Positions 11,151-23,619 of a stretch of 64,000 bases of DNA are shown here, piece after piece. The DNA comes from Epiperipatus broadwayi (lineage: Eukaryota; Onychophora; Udeonychophora; Euonychophora; Peripatidae): positions 1,101,501-1,165,500 of the forward strand of contig JAQFVV010012491.1 in NCBI GenBank assembly GCA_028023455.1, given 5' to 3'. Position 1 is the stretch's first letter. Each line of letters opens with the position of its first letter. The position numbers were made by a program, and so were the translations under genes. Under the pieces are notes generated by a model that was given only the letters and a program-made list of their open reading frames with translations, was not told where the DNA came from and searched no databases.

Positions 11151-11286
11151 TTACTCTGCTGGCCTGACCAGTGACAGTACTATACTCAAGAATCTAAAAA
11201 TCCAAGTTTGAATCCCATGCTAGTATTGTCACTGTTCAGACCAGCAACACCTGAAGAAGAGGGGAGGATAATACCTCTGAGTTACC
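11151..11286. repeat. SINE family A fragments at the centre of an inverted pair
   Basis: A short minus-strand piece (11151-11182, sharing GCTGGCCTGACCAGTGACAG) is joined directly to a plus-strand piece (11183-11286) containing a box-B-like GTTTGAATCCCATGC. The plus-strand piece stops partway through the body, where the next copy begins. The junctions suggest repeated insertion or recombination among copies. Confidence 0.7.
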
Positions 11287-11508
11287 TTAAAATTCAATAC
11301 TCAAGAATCTAAGGATCCAAGTTCGAATCCCATGCTAGTACTGTCACTGATCAGGACAGCGAGACCTGAAAAAGAGAGGAAAATAATACCTCTCAAAACA
11401 TTGTGCATATACTAACCTGTTTGATGTGCTATTACTAACAGTTGAATGTATTTGGAATATTTAAATAAAGTTAAATTTTTCTAAAGACATTCAATACTCA
11501 TATTAGAT
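11287..11508 (+). repeat. SINE family A copy, plus strand
   Basis: Contains a near-perfect box B (GTTCGAATCCC at about 11321) and the full body through CTAAAGACATTCAATACTCA. After about 11510 the tail diverges from the longer tail seen in the minus-strand copy. Confidence 0.8.
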
Positions 11509-11539
11509 AGTGAAAAAATACAACCTAAAAATAGATTTG

Positions 11540-12470
11540 GTACTATGGTATTATTCCTGCTATGACATATTACTTCTGTGACATTTGTGTCCAGTGATAA
11601 TTTTTCAAAATTTCCAATTATGATGTCTTGTTATTCATATATCTTGGATTAATCCATATCAAATATATACACATTATCAACTTTTCACATATATTCACAT
11701 TGTGAAGTTGTAAGATATGTGGGCCTGTGTTCAATCCATTACTGTGACCCTGCCCCACCCACAGTATAATACATCTCTTGCATCATTTGTAAATAATCCA
11801 GTTTTATATTTAAAAATACATTTATGGCTAAAACTTTTTATATTTGTGTTTTTCTTTTGTTTGCTAAAATTTTATATATATATTTTAAAAATATTTAAAG
11901 CAATGTTAAGAAATATGGTTCACCATTTTTAGATAAAGCTAAAACTATATCTTACAATTTGCCATTTTTTTAAATATTAAAAAAAAAAAACATAAAGCTA
12001 AACTTAATGTTACTGTTGGTCATTTAAAAAATGTTTCAGGGTCCTTTTATATATATATATTTTTTCCATAATGAATATATCTCTCCATCATTGGAAGTAA
12101 GATGTATTTTTTTGTAGATTTGAAGTTTGGTATTACACATGCTGAGTGTTTACGATGGCACAAAGGGCCATAAAAAAATCACACTTCCCAACTACCTAAT
12201 TTGTTTTTTCATTTTTCCATAAGAAAAATATATCTCCATTTTCTTTTTAATTTGAAATTTGATATTACACCTGGTATGACCTATTATTCTGGTGACATAT
12301 TATTTTAAGTTTACAATATGTTTAAAATAATGTCTCCACAGTATCTGTGGACAAATTTTATGGATTAACTTTGTCTGCACATCCTTTGGAGGCATTACTT
12401 TAAACATATCATAAACTGAGAATAATTTGTTACTGGAGTAATACATCATAGCAGGAATAATACCAAAGTA
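11540..12470. repeat. Fold-back repeat with internal tandem and inverted segments
   Basis: GGTATTATTCCTGCTATGA near 11548 recurs inverted at about 12440-12465. Within the right half, 12263-12345 and 12385-12468 are inverted copies of about 80 bp around a short centre, including AATATGTTTAAAATAATG against its inverted partner. A segment ending in TTGAAGTTTGGTATTACAC (about 12065-12137) recurs directly at about 12216-12275. The whole looks like an old, rearranged fold-back or MITE-type element. No coding capacity; an ORF at 11717-11932 is just AT-rich open frame. Confidence 0.6.
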
Positions 12471-12777
12471 TCATATATATATATTTACCTGCATATATTG
12501 CTTTGTCTCACTTGAAAATTTACTGGTGATATTCTATTTTTTTGTTTTTGTTATCTAAAAAGCTGTTTTTAGTAGAGAACCTGTAATTTTCTTTCTGATT
12601 CATTTAATTCAGTCACTTTTAGGTTTATTAATATTTTTAAATGAGTTTAAAGATGTGGATAAAAACTGTAGAAGGTATCTTTCTTAATAAGTTTTGTCTC
12701 TATAGCTTTCCATTAATACATATCATACATCTCATTTAATTGATGACTACTTTATGTTAGAATTATTTATTATATGG

Positions 12778-12900
12778 CTCTGCAAGGTTAAGTACAATGG
12801 CAGGATGTCAGACTCTGAGAATACAGTTCTCATATCAATTCCAGTTCTGAAATTTTCAGCACTTGAACTAATGAACTCCCAATCAATAAAGCCAATTTAA
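12778..12900 (+). repeat. SINE family C copy
   Basis: Shares with copies at 18.4, 37.0 and 46.0 kb the order: box-A remnant (GGTTAAG), box-B-like TCAATTCCAGT, a CACTTGAACT segment, and a 3' core of GAACTCCCAATCAATAAAGCC. Old and diverged. Confidence 0.6.
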
Positions 12901-13439
12901 TTATTCTATTTATTATATTTATATTATGAATGAGAACATTTAAGCATCCTCTATCAGTCTACTGTGAAAATAAGATATGAAATTACTCTTTAATGGAATA
13001 AATTACATAATTGATTATCTTATATATAAACTGTGTAGAAAATATTTGTAAGATAACTTGGAAGTAAAATTGAAATAATAGCTTCTAGTCAAGCTATATG
13101 TTATTTATAAATAGAATTCTCAATATATTATTTAAATATTAACTAATTTAAAACATCTGGATCATAACAGAGATCATTCACTCAAATATTCATAACTCTT
13201 CAGTGATTACTTCATTTAGTCTATAATATATATTTCTCAAATGTGAAACAATAAAATTTAAAAAACATTTAATACTAAGAAGCAATAAAATATTTACTTC
13301 CTGTTATATATAAATAAAAACTTATAAAGTTTTAATAAAGAAGTAATAATAGGCAGAACGTTTTCGAGGATCCATGCCTCATAATCATAGCCTTCTTAAA
13401 AATATATAATAAAATATATGCAAAGATATTTAAAGTAGC
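12901..13439. other. AT-rich noncoding stretch next to a Penelope tail
   Basis: Mostly featureless. A segment at about 13336-13385 (GAGGATCCATGCCTCATAATC) resembles sequence at about 47.6 kb and may be untranslated Penelope-like sequence, but the match is short. Confidence 0.4.
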
Positions 13440-13690
13440 GCGAGTTATGTGGACCATGTCTTCGATATATCAAAGCAAGTGTTTTTTCTATTTATAGCAT
13501 TAATATTTCCATTAATATAGAATGCTTCTTTTATTTTTCTCTTATGATCATTAGATTCTAGGCATAAAATTAAAGGATTAGCAGGTGTAAAACTGTGTCC
13601 AGATTTCATGGTATGCTCCAAAAATACAGAAGATATATTGTTGTTCAGACTTATATTTGATTTAAAACCTATAAGCTGCTGTCACAAAAC
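13440..13690 (-). pseudogene. Penelope-like endonuclease, C-terminal tail
   Basis: Reading the minus strand from about 13665, the peptide includes SVFLEHTMKSGHSFTPANP, then LILCLESNDHKRKIKEAFY and then INRKNTCFDISKTW before a stop. This aligns with the end of the GIY-YIG domain at 2.3 kb (NPTIVCRERHDLKRKIKEAFF) and adds the tail lost there. The metal-binding glutamate in KIKEAF is kept. The GIY and YIG strands are absent, so only the last third of the domain remains. No start codon or intact gene. Confidence 0.75.
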
Positions 13691-15645
13691 GGTATACAAA
13701 TAAATAAATATGTTGTAAAATATAGCTTGGGATTTAATAAAAATATTCAAGAGAATATTTTATCAATAAATATATAAAAATCTTTAGTATTTCTTAAGTC
13801 ATTTTAAACTCCACTGCCAAAAAAAAAAAAAAAGGAATCCTTAACTTACTTAACATATTTATTTAAATATAACATTTTTTTCATTTCTCCCTTCACATTC
13901 AAATTTACTCAAAGCACTTTCATATCTTATGATAATTTTAAAATGTTTGGTCTATTCAAATGCATTATATAAAAGTACTCTCTTTCTTTATCAAAATAAA
14001 AATTTGATAGGACATAATCCTAAAATTGCTACAGTTATTATATTAAATGAAATAACTAATCTCTACTGTCTGATATACCATTAACTTTTATTCTATTATT
14101 TTCCATTTTCTATATATAATGAATCTCATTCTTTATAGGCTGTCAATATTTGTGAGTTTATAACATATTACTTTTCAAAGTAATCATGCAATTTTCTTTC
14201 AGGTGAAGAAATAGACAATAAAATGAAAGAAAAAAAGCAATCTGACAAATGTTAGAATTCTAAAAATGCTAACTTAAATATTGCATATAATATATATGTA
14301 GATATAAACTGCAAATATGGGTTTAGTGCCCAAAGAAGTATGATACCTAGCCCACTAAAAGATGTAATATATTACAGTATTACTATTTTTATTCAGTACA
14401 ATGTCACTTATATTATCAATTCAGATTAACCTGAGATCTTTATTCTTTTAGCTAATGACAGCTAGTGACCCATTTACTAACCAATAAGAAATAGTTAAAT
14501 TAGATTGGATATAGGCTGACAACCCAATAAAAAACTTAAGCCTGCTTATAAACTGAAATAAAAATCCAAGTTCCAATCATTCTAAATTTAAACCCCATGT
14601 CATAAACACGGCAGATGGATATATTAATCATTATGACCTGAACATATATATTTGTATAAGAATCAAATTTTCAATAACAGCAATTTGATCAGAATCTTTG
14701 TAGGAATAACTGTTTCATTTAGAATAATATATCTCAGTAATTATTTTGATATATTACTTTTTTTTTTTTCAAATTTGTAAGTGCTGTAAAAGATCATTAT
14801 CACACACTCTTTTTAATGCTAAAAATGTCTCTAAAAGTATGTATTACCTGTTAAATACATTATTTAAAGACTTAGCTAACATTAACACTCCAATAAAGAA
14901 AAAAAGTTGAATAAATTATTCAAAAAATGAAGTAGAAAAGCTTTCTTTTGAAGTTTATATGTACTTTTTTTAAATCTAAATAAAATTTTAAAATTGTATC
15001 AGCCAAAATGTATGATTCATACCAGAAATGTAACATTGTTGAAGATATTGAAGACAACACTGCGTTTCATTTATTCATTAAATTTGTACTTTGCAAATCA
15101 CAATAAATATAATACAATAAGACTACTATATCCATGTCAGGACGTTCTAATCCATTCCTTGGATGCTGAAAATAATAGACAGACCTATAAAAGTATGCTT
15201 TTAACACATAGATATAATATGAACTGAAAACAAAATAATTGCTTCCAGATTATTCATTCTATTATCCATTTATTATAGCTTACACTGAAATATATATATT
15301 TAGAGATAATCTATTCCAAAATTAACATCCAAAAAAACATGTAAACAATATATATATTAGAAAAACAAAAATGCAAATATTAATATACTGAGAACACATA
15401 AAATTAATTGCAGTATTTAATGTATAGTTTTATTTTAATGAAAATTAAAATAAAGCATACAATAAAAATGTCAACAAACTTATCTAATAAAAATTTACTG
15501 ACTTACCAGAATTCTTTGCAGATCTTCAGCTTTAACTTTTTTTTTTTTTTACATTATGATCTGTGTTTTCTGCCTCATAGCAAAAATTAAAATGAATCTT
15601 AAGATTTATAAAAGTCACTTTACTTCCACTTTCTACTTTGAAAAA
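13691..15645. other. AT-rich noncoding stretch
   Basis: Two short open frames (14994-15227, 15408-15590) have no family features and look like chance. A sequence near 14560-14650 has a weak SINE-like look but no clear boxes. Confidence 0.55.
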
Positions 15646-15649
15646 AAAA

Positions 15650-16300
15650 AAAAAATTTAATCAGATTTTTCAGATTTTCAGACAGGATCTGAAATATCTT
15701 GCATACAAGTTGTAGTTGACAGTTTTACAGGTTTTCTGACTGGATATTTTTTAAAACAGGCATTTTTTTCTTGGTGTTACCATTTTAATTTATAAAGAAA
15801 ATTCAAATTGATTTTCTAAAAACAAAAACAAACTTAGATAACAAAACATTGCTTTACTTCTGTCTTCTCACTTAAAATTTTTTCATAGCATTAAACAGTT
15901 TTCTAATTGAACGTTTTAGAACAACCCTGAAATATCTTGCATATGAAAGTCCTCCAACCAATGACATTTATCACATCATTCTTATTAGTTGAAAGTTTTA
16001 CAGCTTTTTTGTTTCAATTTTTTTTTCTTGATGTTATATTCTGACTCAGTAAAAATTGAATAATCTTCTTAAAGCAAAAATAAACTTATATTAATAAATA
16101 TATTATTTTTCAATAATGTTAATCAGTTTTATAACTCAACTTTTCAGAAATATTCTGGAGTATTTACATACAAACACATACATCTTCTATCAACCAATGA
16201 TATTGATCCTAGTCTTTTCATTCAATAACAATTTTTATAGCTTTTTTTCATGAGAGCATTAATAAGTTTTCTAATTCAGATTTTAAACTTATGGTCACAA
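15650..16300 (+). repeat. Degenerate tandem repeat, about 235-bp unit
   Basis: Three diverged units follow each other. Each has a TGAAATATCTTGCATA-like block (about 15689, 15928 and a weaker one at 16155), then an AGTTTTACAG-like block (about 15720, 15985, 16225), a CTTGGTGTTA/CTTGATGTTA block in the first two, and a TTTTCTAATT-like end. The regular spacing and shared order support tandem duplication and not chance AT similarity. Confidence 0.6.
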
Positions 16301-18387
16301 TTATTGTGTATGTAATAGAACAATTAAAAAAATATTAAATATAGAACATTTTCATTAGTGCTATAGGTACAAACAAAGAAGTAAGGGAACTAAATTGATA
16401 ACTAAGCTTTATATGATAAAGATGTCTGCGCATTTAGTATTTATCGTACAGTTTATTCATTCTGCAAGCCTTCATTATAACATTTTATTGTACAATTAAA
16501 GATAATTTCAACATATATATCCATTATTAAAACATTACATGCCTTAAAACATCAATAAAACTAATTAGAAAAAAGATAAAACAACACAATTATAATAAAA
16601 GACAAATAATACATTGCAATAGAGTACTTCACATATGTATGCATTGATCTGAAATCTAGGTTGGTTACTTATGTGAATGAATTCATATACTCGCTCTTAT
16701 CTTTCTCTCCTTTCAAAAAATAAAAGTATTTTTCTTAATTCTTCTTGTGATAAAAATTGATGATGATAAAATGCAAAAGCTATAACGCTTATATGGTGTT
16801 AAATTTGTAAAATTTACACATACTAGCTTGTTCACGTGGCAGCAAATGTTTACTTATTGCAATCGTAGTTAAAATGTTTACACTATAAAAAGTGAGAAAA
16901 TTTCAATTTCATTAAAATAATCACAAATCATCAAATTAACAATGATAGCAATTCTGCCAGGTTTAAAAAAGGTTACAAAGTGTTTTAAGTTAATAACTTA
17001 TTTCAATAACTGATCTGCCAATTTTTTCAAGGTCTCCTTTGTCAGAGTTTTCAACAGGTTTAACACTTTCTGATCAACACATTATTATCAATCAAAACAT
17101 TTTTATTTATAGCTCTAGCCATATTTAATGCTTTTCAGCTTTCTCTAATACTGTACTTATTATATATTATGGATATAGCACTACTAATTCTAGCATATCT
17201 TTTTTACTATTTTATGAATTGATTTTTTTTTTTCATGATATCCAACAAACTTCTTTCAAAACTAAATCCAATAATTTCAATTTATCAATAAAAAAGGTAC
17301 TTTGAGATTATTTTAAAATGAAATTACAATTTTCAAATGCATGACATAAAAAAATACTATGATGAGTACAAATATTGTCACTATGATCACACTATATAAC
17401 TGAGTATCTAGACTAAAAAAACAGCTGTTATTATACTGTAAAAGCTAGTATATAAAAAAAATTTATAAATTTCTAATTTTTTAAAATATTTTTTACCAAG
17501 TCACAATTAATAAATTGTTATATTTTGGGAGTGTAGATTTAGTAGTTTAGTTTTAACACCAAGCAACAAATCACCACTTGATCCCAAACTTACATGCTGG
17601 TTCTGTATGAAATGCTTATATTGTGGATCATGTGTCCTTTTCACATGTAAGTGGATATGTGTATTGGTTGCTTGAGATGGAGTGGTAAATGAACAAAAAA
17701 ATCCTCAGTTCAAATCCCCCTCTACTTACATATACAAGAAACATTCAGTATAAGCAAGTTACATATTACCTTAGAATTATATAATGCTTTTAAGTAAAAA
17801 TCTATTTATTCTACTCCAGGTCAACTAATTAATATAAGCTTAAGTAATCAAAAAGATGTCAGATGGCAATGCCTAAGAAGTCTCTATATGTTCTATCTAT
17901 ATATCTAGATTAATTTATAGCTTATGACTTTCATCAGTAAGAATTTTGGATCTGGATCTAATGCAACTGATTTTTTTTTTTGGATTTAATGCACTTTTCC
18001 CCCAACAGTCATTTTTTACTCTTTTTTTTTCTATTAAGTTACCATTCTAAACTTCAAAACATTTTAATGTTTTGAATCTATACCAATTTATTTCATAATT
18101 ATAATGATCTGACACCAGATCAACATCAATATATTTTGGTGCCTTCAAGGTTTTATTAAATTCACAATAATCATTGTCAAAAAATAAAAAAGCTTATAGC
18201 TGTTAAAGAACTGAAGAAAGCAAAAATAGATAACAAACTGATATCTATTGATTGTTAAAGTTTACAACTGATGTTTTGGATTAGATTGGAGAGAATTTCC
18301 CCTGTATCTTTATAAATAAATGGAGTTCTATAAATATTTGCATAAACAAAGCTGTCAAAACTTTGGAAGGCATCAGTAAATGCTGAT
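16301..18387. other. AT-rich noncoding stretch
   Basis: No gene seen. A box-B-like GTTCAAATCCCC near 17706, with a weak box-A-like AGTGGTAAATG upstream, may mark a very old tRNA-derived SINE. I do not call it as such. Confidence 0.5.
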
Positions 18388-18505
18388 TTAGAGCAGTGGA
18401 GAAGTGGTTAAGTGAAGTTCACAGTCTGTGGATCACTGCTTTGCTCCAATATTTTTGATTGCCAAACTTCTTATGAACTCCTGAGCAAAAACAATTTAAT
18501 CATTT
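18388..18505 (+). repeat. SINE family C copy
   Basis: Box-A-like GGAGAAGTGGTTAAG at about 18399, a degraded box B, then CAAACTTCTTATGAACTCCTGAGCAA, which matches the 3' core of the other family-C copies. Confidence 0.6.
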
Positions 18506-20230
18506 TATTAATGTTTATTTCTTTCATAACAGAAGCTAATGTTCTAGTTTTACAAGTTTTATATGAATCCTAATCCAGATCAAGAAAATGTTCATTCAAA
18601 ATATGATACGAGGACAAACAACTTTAAAATATCAATTAATTTGTTTTATAAACCTTCAACTTTTTTTTTGTTTTTCCATTGCAAGCATTAACTCATTCTA
18701 TGTACTCTACTGCAAAGCCAATTGTTGTAAAGCAGAATAATAGGTGTGCTACATTGCAATGTTACATCCACACTACCAAACTAATTCCTCACTATTAGCT
18801 ATTTCAGTAAATTGAATGTTCAATTACACATACAGCAGTTTTAGACTGAATTTAAAACCATAAAGTTTTTACATTTCAAAATTATTAGCATGGGCAGCAA
18901 AAAGAAGATTTTGAAATTTATGATCAATAGTTATTTTAGTCAATTTTTGTAATTTTAATGTTATAAAATAAGTAAAAATATCAGTATAAAAATTAATTAA
19001 ATGCAACAAAACCCAATAGTTAATAAATAATAATATTCAAACACATTTAATATATATATTAATAGATGTTATATGAAATATAAAATTTAGTTTTGAATAA
19101 TCAAAAACATTTTAAATATAAAATCAAAGTTAATAGTTTTTGAAAATATAGTAATTCAATTTAGTGATAAAAATCTAATAATAATTGTTCTCTCTAAAAT
19201 AATAATGTCAAGAAGAAAAAAAAGATTTCACATAATATAAAATAAGAAAAGTGACTTTTATTAAACTTTACTCTAAATTAAATCAGAAAATATGTTGAAG
19301 ACTTTGAAAATGAATGAATTCAGTTTTGAATATATATATATCAATTAAGACCCAATATATTAAAGATTATAATGTAACTTAAAATATGAGATCCTAGAAT
19401 AAATTATTCTGGATGCAATAGTAAATGTATGCCATTGGTAAGCAAGTTTTAATCTTTGTGTTTTGAGCATATATATATATGTGTGTGTTTATTTATTCAG
19501 ACAAATGCATTTTCATAAGCCAACAAAAATCTACAATAGTAGCTTAATCAGTATTACCTGTGATCATACAGCATTTACAGTCATGGTGGCAATATATCCA
19601 CATACCGAGTCCATAATTTGGGGTTTAAATCTAAACTTGATGAATCTTAAATTTTTTCCCCAAAGTTGGGGATTTTTCTTTCGCGTGATATTTATCTATT
19701 ATTATATAAAGAATAAATATTCCAGCTAATTTGGATAGTCAAATGAGTATTGATGCATGGACTATAAAAATAAAAAATGACTAAAATGATATATCCTTTA
19801 CAAATAGAAAAAGGTGTATTCTAATCCTATGGATGCCAAGACCATAATTATTTTTATCTTTTTTTTGTTATTTTAGTCAATACTTAAAAAATTCTTTAGA
19901 AAAAAATATAAGTTTATTTACTAATGCAATATCAAAATATAATGCTTCCTTTGGCATGGACCCAAGATGTAATTATCATTTAAAAGAAAAGTGAAATGCC
20001 CTAAGAAAAAGAAAATGTTTAAATACTAGATGTCAGATTCAATGTTATATGGATGTTCCATGTAATAAAGTACAATAACAATCATAAGAAAACATTAACT
20101 ATAATTAATGCATTTCCCTGAAAAATTTCAGAGTAACAGCAGTGCAATTTGACCATATTATAGACTATTATTAATAAATAGTCAAAATAAGTCATAGATC
20201 ACATGACCATATCTCTTAAGCTTGTAAGTT
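18506..20230. other. AT-rich noncoding stretch
   Basis: No gene or classified repeat. A small open frame at 19463-19729 crosses low-complexity sequence and a minor TCCCCAA/TTGGGGA palindrome near 19660. I take it as chance. Confidence 0.55.
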
Positions 20231-20413
20231 ATAAACAATGAGGTTTGCCAATTCCTCAACAAGCTTTGTGATAAATGCTTAGCCAGAGCCAGCACTTAAA
20301 ATATCTCTGTCAGGGGTTGGGGGGGGGGTCCTGACAGAGATATTTTAAGTGCTGGCTCTGGCTAAGCATTTATCACAAAGCTTGTTGAGGAATTGGCAAA
20401 CCTCATTGTTTAT
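20231..20413. repeat. Perfect 84-bp inverted repeat with G-rich loop
   Basis: 20231-20314 and 20330-20413 are exact reverse complements, 84 of 84 bases. They are separated by a 15-bp spacer containing a run of ten or more G. Pairing stops sharply at both outer ends, and no target-site duplication is visible. Complete identity means the palindrome is very recent, is actively kept identical, or was created during sequencing or assembly. If transcribed it would form a long perfect hairpin, a possible Dicer substrate. No protein motif. Confidence 0.95.
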
Positions 20414-22355
20414 TATTAATCATCTAACAACATTTTAAACTTAACATAATTTAATCATTTTACTTATTAAGCAGGGCTCTGTTTACATTGGAATCAGAAT
20501 CAAGCAATCAATAATAAATGGGTTTTCATACTCATTATATAAAATACATAGAAATAAAATAATTGATTAGAAAATTCTGCAAATAATTATCATTCTTGCA
20601 ATGTTTTTTTTGGGGGTAGGCAACAACTATTTATGGGCAAATAAGCCCTTTAAATTGATCTCATAACATTTATTTTTGCTTCTTGTGATTTTATTTCTTT
20701 TAATAATATATTGTTAAGCAAGTGTTGTAAAGTTTTTTAAGCATTACAAAAGCTATAGGTATAATATTTAAACTTCATAGTTAATAACAATACTTTTGGG
20801 AATTACTAAAAATTGAATATAAACACAAATATTAAGTCTATTCATCATAACTAATACCAATAATAGTTAAAATGAACTATTGATTTATTGCCAAAAATGC
20901 TTCATTTTGCAACAGAAAACATAAATTAGAGAACTAATAAATGACAGCATAAGGTTTTTCATTTGCAGAACATTTCAAAGGGATCTGCTTAAATCTATAA
21001 TTTTTCTTTTAACTATTATATATATCAACATATATATGTTTGCATGTTTTGTTTTTATAAGTATATTTTCCATATTAGCTCATGCCTATCACAATTACTT
21101 ACATTTAATAAGAAAATATTATGTATAAAACAATTAATCTTTGCATTAACTTTCTCTTTAGTTTACATTTATTATATAACAATATTTCTTTCCCAATTCA
21201 ATATCACAATTAAATAACAAATGAATACAATGAACAATCAAGCTTCTTTTGTTTCTGATAGAAGGCATTAGATTTACCCTCTCCATTCCGTGACCATCTT
21301 TTATTTTTATCCTACTCATTATCACATTTACAATGATTGGTGCTATTATTGTTTTTTCCACTACATTTATTACTAACAGAAAATGAATTTAAAAATATGC
21401 TATTAATTATTTTTGAAGTTTAAAAATATTTCAATTTTCAGTTATAATTTTAATATTTATAATATTTATATTGCATTTTGAATAACAATTTTAAGAGTTA
21501 TTAAAAATAAGCAACCATCAGAGACTAAAGTCATAACTGTACATTTATAACACTATTTTTTTGAATTAGTCTGTAAGTAAATTTACACTTTTTTTTTCAC
21601 TTGTTTATTTTTAAACTTTTGAATATTTATTTCTAAAAATATATAATATGTTTATATTAAATCTTATTAAAAATATAATAGCATTTTAAAATAGAAATTA
21701 CTCAAGTGAATATTTACATTGATATCAAATAGATCCATCTCTTAAAGAAAGCTTTCTTTTGTTTTAAAATTCCATCATTTGGCTATTATTCTTATTATTA
21801 TTGTGGGGTTTTTTTTAATTTAACAAAATTGATATTTTAGATTATAGGTAACTTTCATTTTTTTAAACATGTTTTTGAAAAACTATTTTAAAAATATAAA
21901 AAAAATAATCAATAATAAATTTTATTTCACTGAAAAATAAAACAAGAAGAAAACAATGAATGACTACCTCTAATGGTCAAAAAAATAATTTTTAGAGTTA
22001 ATTTTTTTTTTTAACAATAATCATTTAGATGTTATACTAATGCCTACATATTCCTTTTAATTGTGTACAAACTGTTTTTTCAATTAAATGTAATTCATTA
22101 AGTAATGTTACCTAAAAATAATATTCACTAATAAATTACATTTACATTATCCCTAATTTATAAGATAACATATCAAAAATGGTGCAACTTTTATTATAGT
22201 TATAAATTTCTGTCACATAGCAATGCAAAATTTCTTTCATAATCAAATAAATATAAATAATACATTTAAATTGATATTTTTACATTTAGTTAGTGTTTAA
22301 ATTTTAGCATTTTTTCTTTTTATTATTACAAAATTACAAGCATGTTGAGGCGCTG
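20414..22355. other. AT-rich noncoding stretch
   Basis: No gene or recognised repeat. The minus-strand frame at 21158-21361 shows no family features. Confidence 0.55.
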
Positions 22356-22520
22356 GCAGGAGAAGCTATATAAAGTACTCTTATAAATCAATCAATAAAT
22401 AAATAAAGAAAGAAATAAAAGCTGAGTGCAGAGTAGTATGTAGATAGTAATATGCAAATTATGTGTAAATTGTTTAATTTGCTCCAATGCTTAGAAATAT
22501 CAAAGCAAGTATTGTGTCTT
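22356..22520 (-). pseudogene. Penelope-like endonuclease, extreme C-terminal tail
   Basis: The minus-strand frame from about 22517 reads NTCFDISKHWSKLNNLHI. Its start matches NTCFDISKTW at the end of the 13.4 kb copy. The following 100 bases are probably untranslated tail. Only this short end of the element survives, so it marks an old insertion and has no function of its own. Confidence 0.55.
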
Positions 22521-23498
22521 CATTACCATTAATTTTCATATCTGTAAAGTGTTAAGAACCAAGGGTTTCAGAATAACGATATTTTATTATAATCATAAAT
22601 AATAGAAAAAATATTATTTATATGATCAGAGGAGACAATGCTCTAAACATGTAATTACTTAATATTGAATCATCACCTAAAAGTAAAATTCATTTAACTG
22701 AAATAAGAAGCAAACTTATTTATTTCAATTAGAAATATGAAGATAATAAGCTAAAAAAGATTCAGTATCAACTTCTGTGTTCATAAGAAGTATCATAATT
22801 ATAGAATTTTAAACATTCTGAAAAATAAGAATTTCCAGATTTTCCATTTTAACTTTGTCTGCAACAAGATCCAATTGTTTTTTTTTTTTTATTAGAAATT
22901 TTTATGACTTCATTTTCACTTTTAAAGTGACTGTTAATCTTGCCATTAAATTTTAGGCTTCTGATTTCTAAGTTTCTTATAAAATAAACCTTTATATATA
23001 TATGCACAATTTTTATATTTTATAAAATTAAAATAAATGAAAAAGTAAGTAATACACCATATGTTAGTAATATTTATTAATAGAAGTATGACAAAGGGAG
23101 TCAAAATATATTCAATATATTTTAGTTTCAATAATGTTATTTATAAGATGATAAATTACATTTTTATAGAGTCATTCTTTCTGTTTAACTTTTAAATTTT
23201 TTCATCTATGTCACTTAACATCATTATACAATAATAGCTTTCTAATTTGATAAACTGTTTTATCCACATATAAAAAAAAGACTGTTTCTTTTAAAGTAAG
23301 TTTGATTAAAGAATCTATGACCTTATGTAACTACAAATTATTTAATAAGTATTGTAATTATTTCTAAAGTGATAGTGATAAATGATATGTAAAAAGAATT
23401 AATAATAATAATGATTTTTATAAAATTCAATATTTATAAAAGTAATACATAGAATAATTTTCTTTAAAAAATGCTGAAAACAAAAAAAAAGATATTAA
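22521..23498. other. AT-rich noncoding stretch
   Basis: No gene or classified repeat. The frame at 22946-23131 is AT-rich open sequence without motifs. Confidence 0.55.
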
Positions 23499-23619
23499 TT
23501 TTTTTTTCATTTTTTTTTTTTTTTTTAAGTGTCATAGCATCGGCTGGGACGCGAACCCGCAACCCGGGCAACTGCCTGCAAGTGCAAGGCAGTCGCGCTG
23601 ACCTCTCGACCACCAATGC
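23499..23619 (-). repeat. SINE family B copy (tRNA-like)
   Basis: On the minus strand it starts GCATTGGTGGTCGAGAGG and ends with a tRNA-like 3' half containing GGGTTCGCGTCC (box B), then CCGATGC, a short ATGACA linker and a poly-A tail. The first and last seven bases pair as an acceptor stem (one T-G wobble). The box A and long middle arm resemble a class-II (Leu/Ser-like) tRNA. The anticodon arm is rearranged with a duplicated stem, and the poly-A tail marks it as a retroposed SINE and not a working tRNA. Confidence 0.75.
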
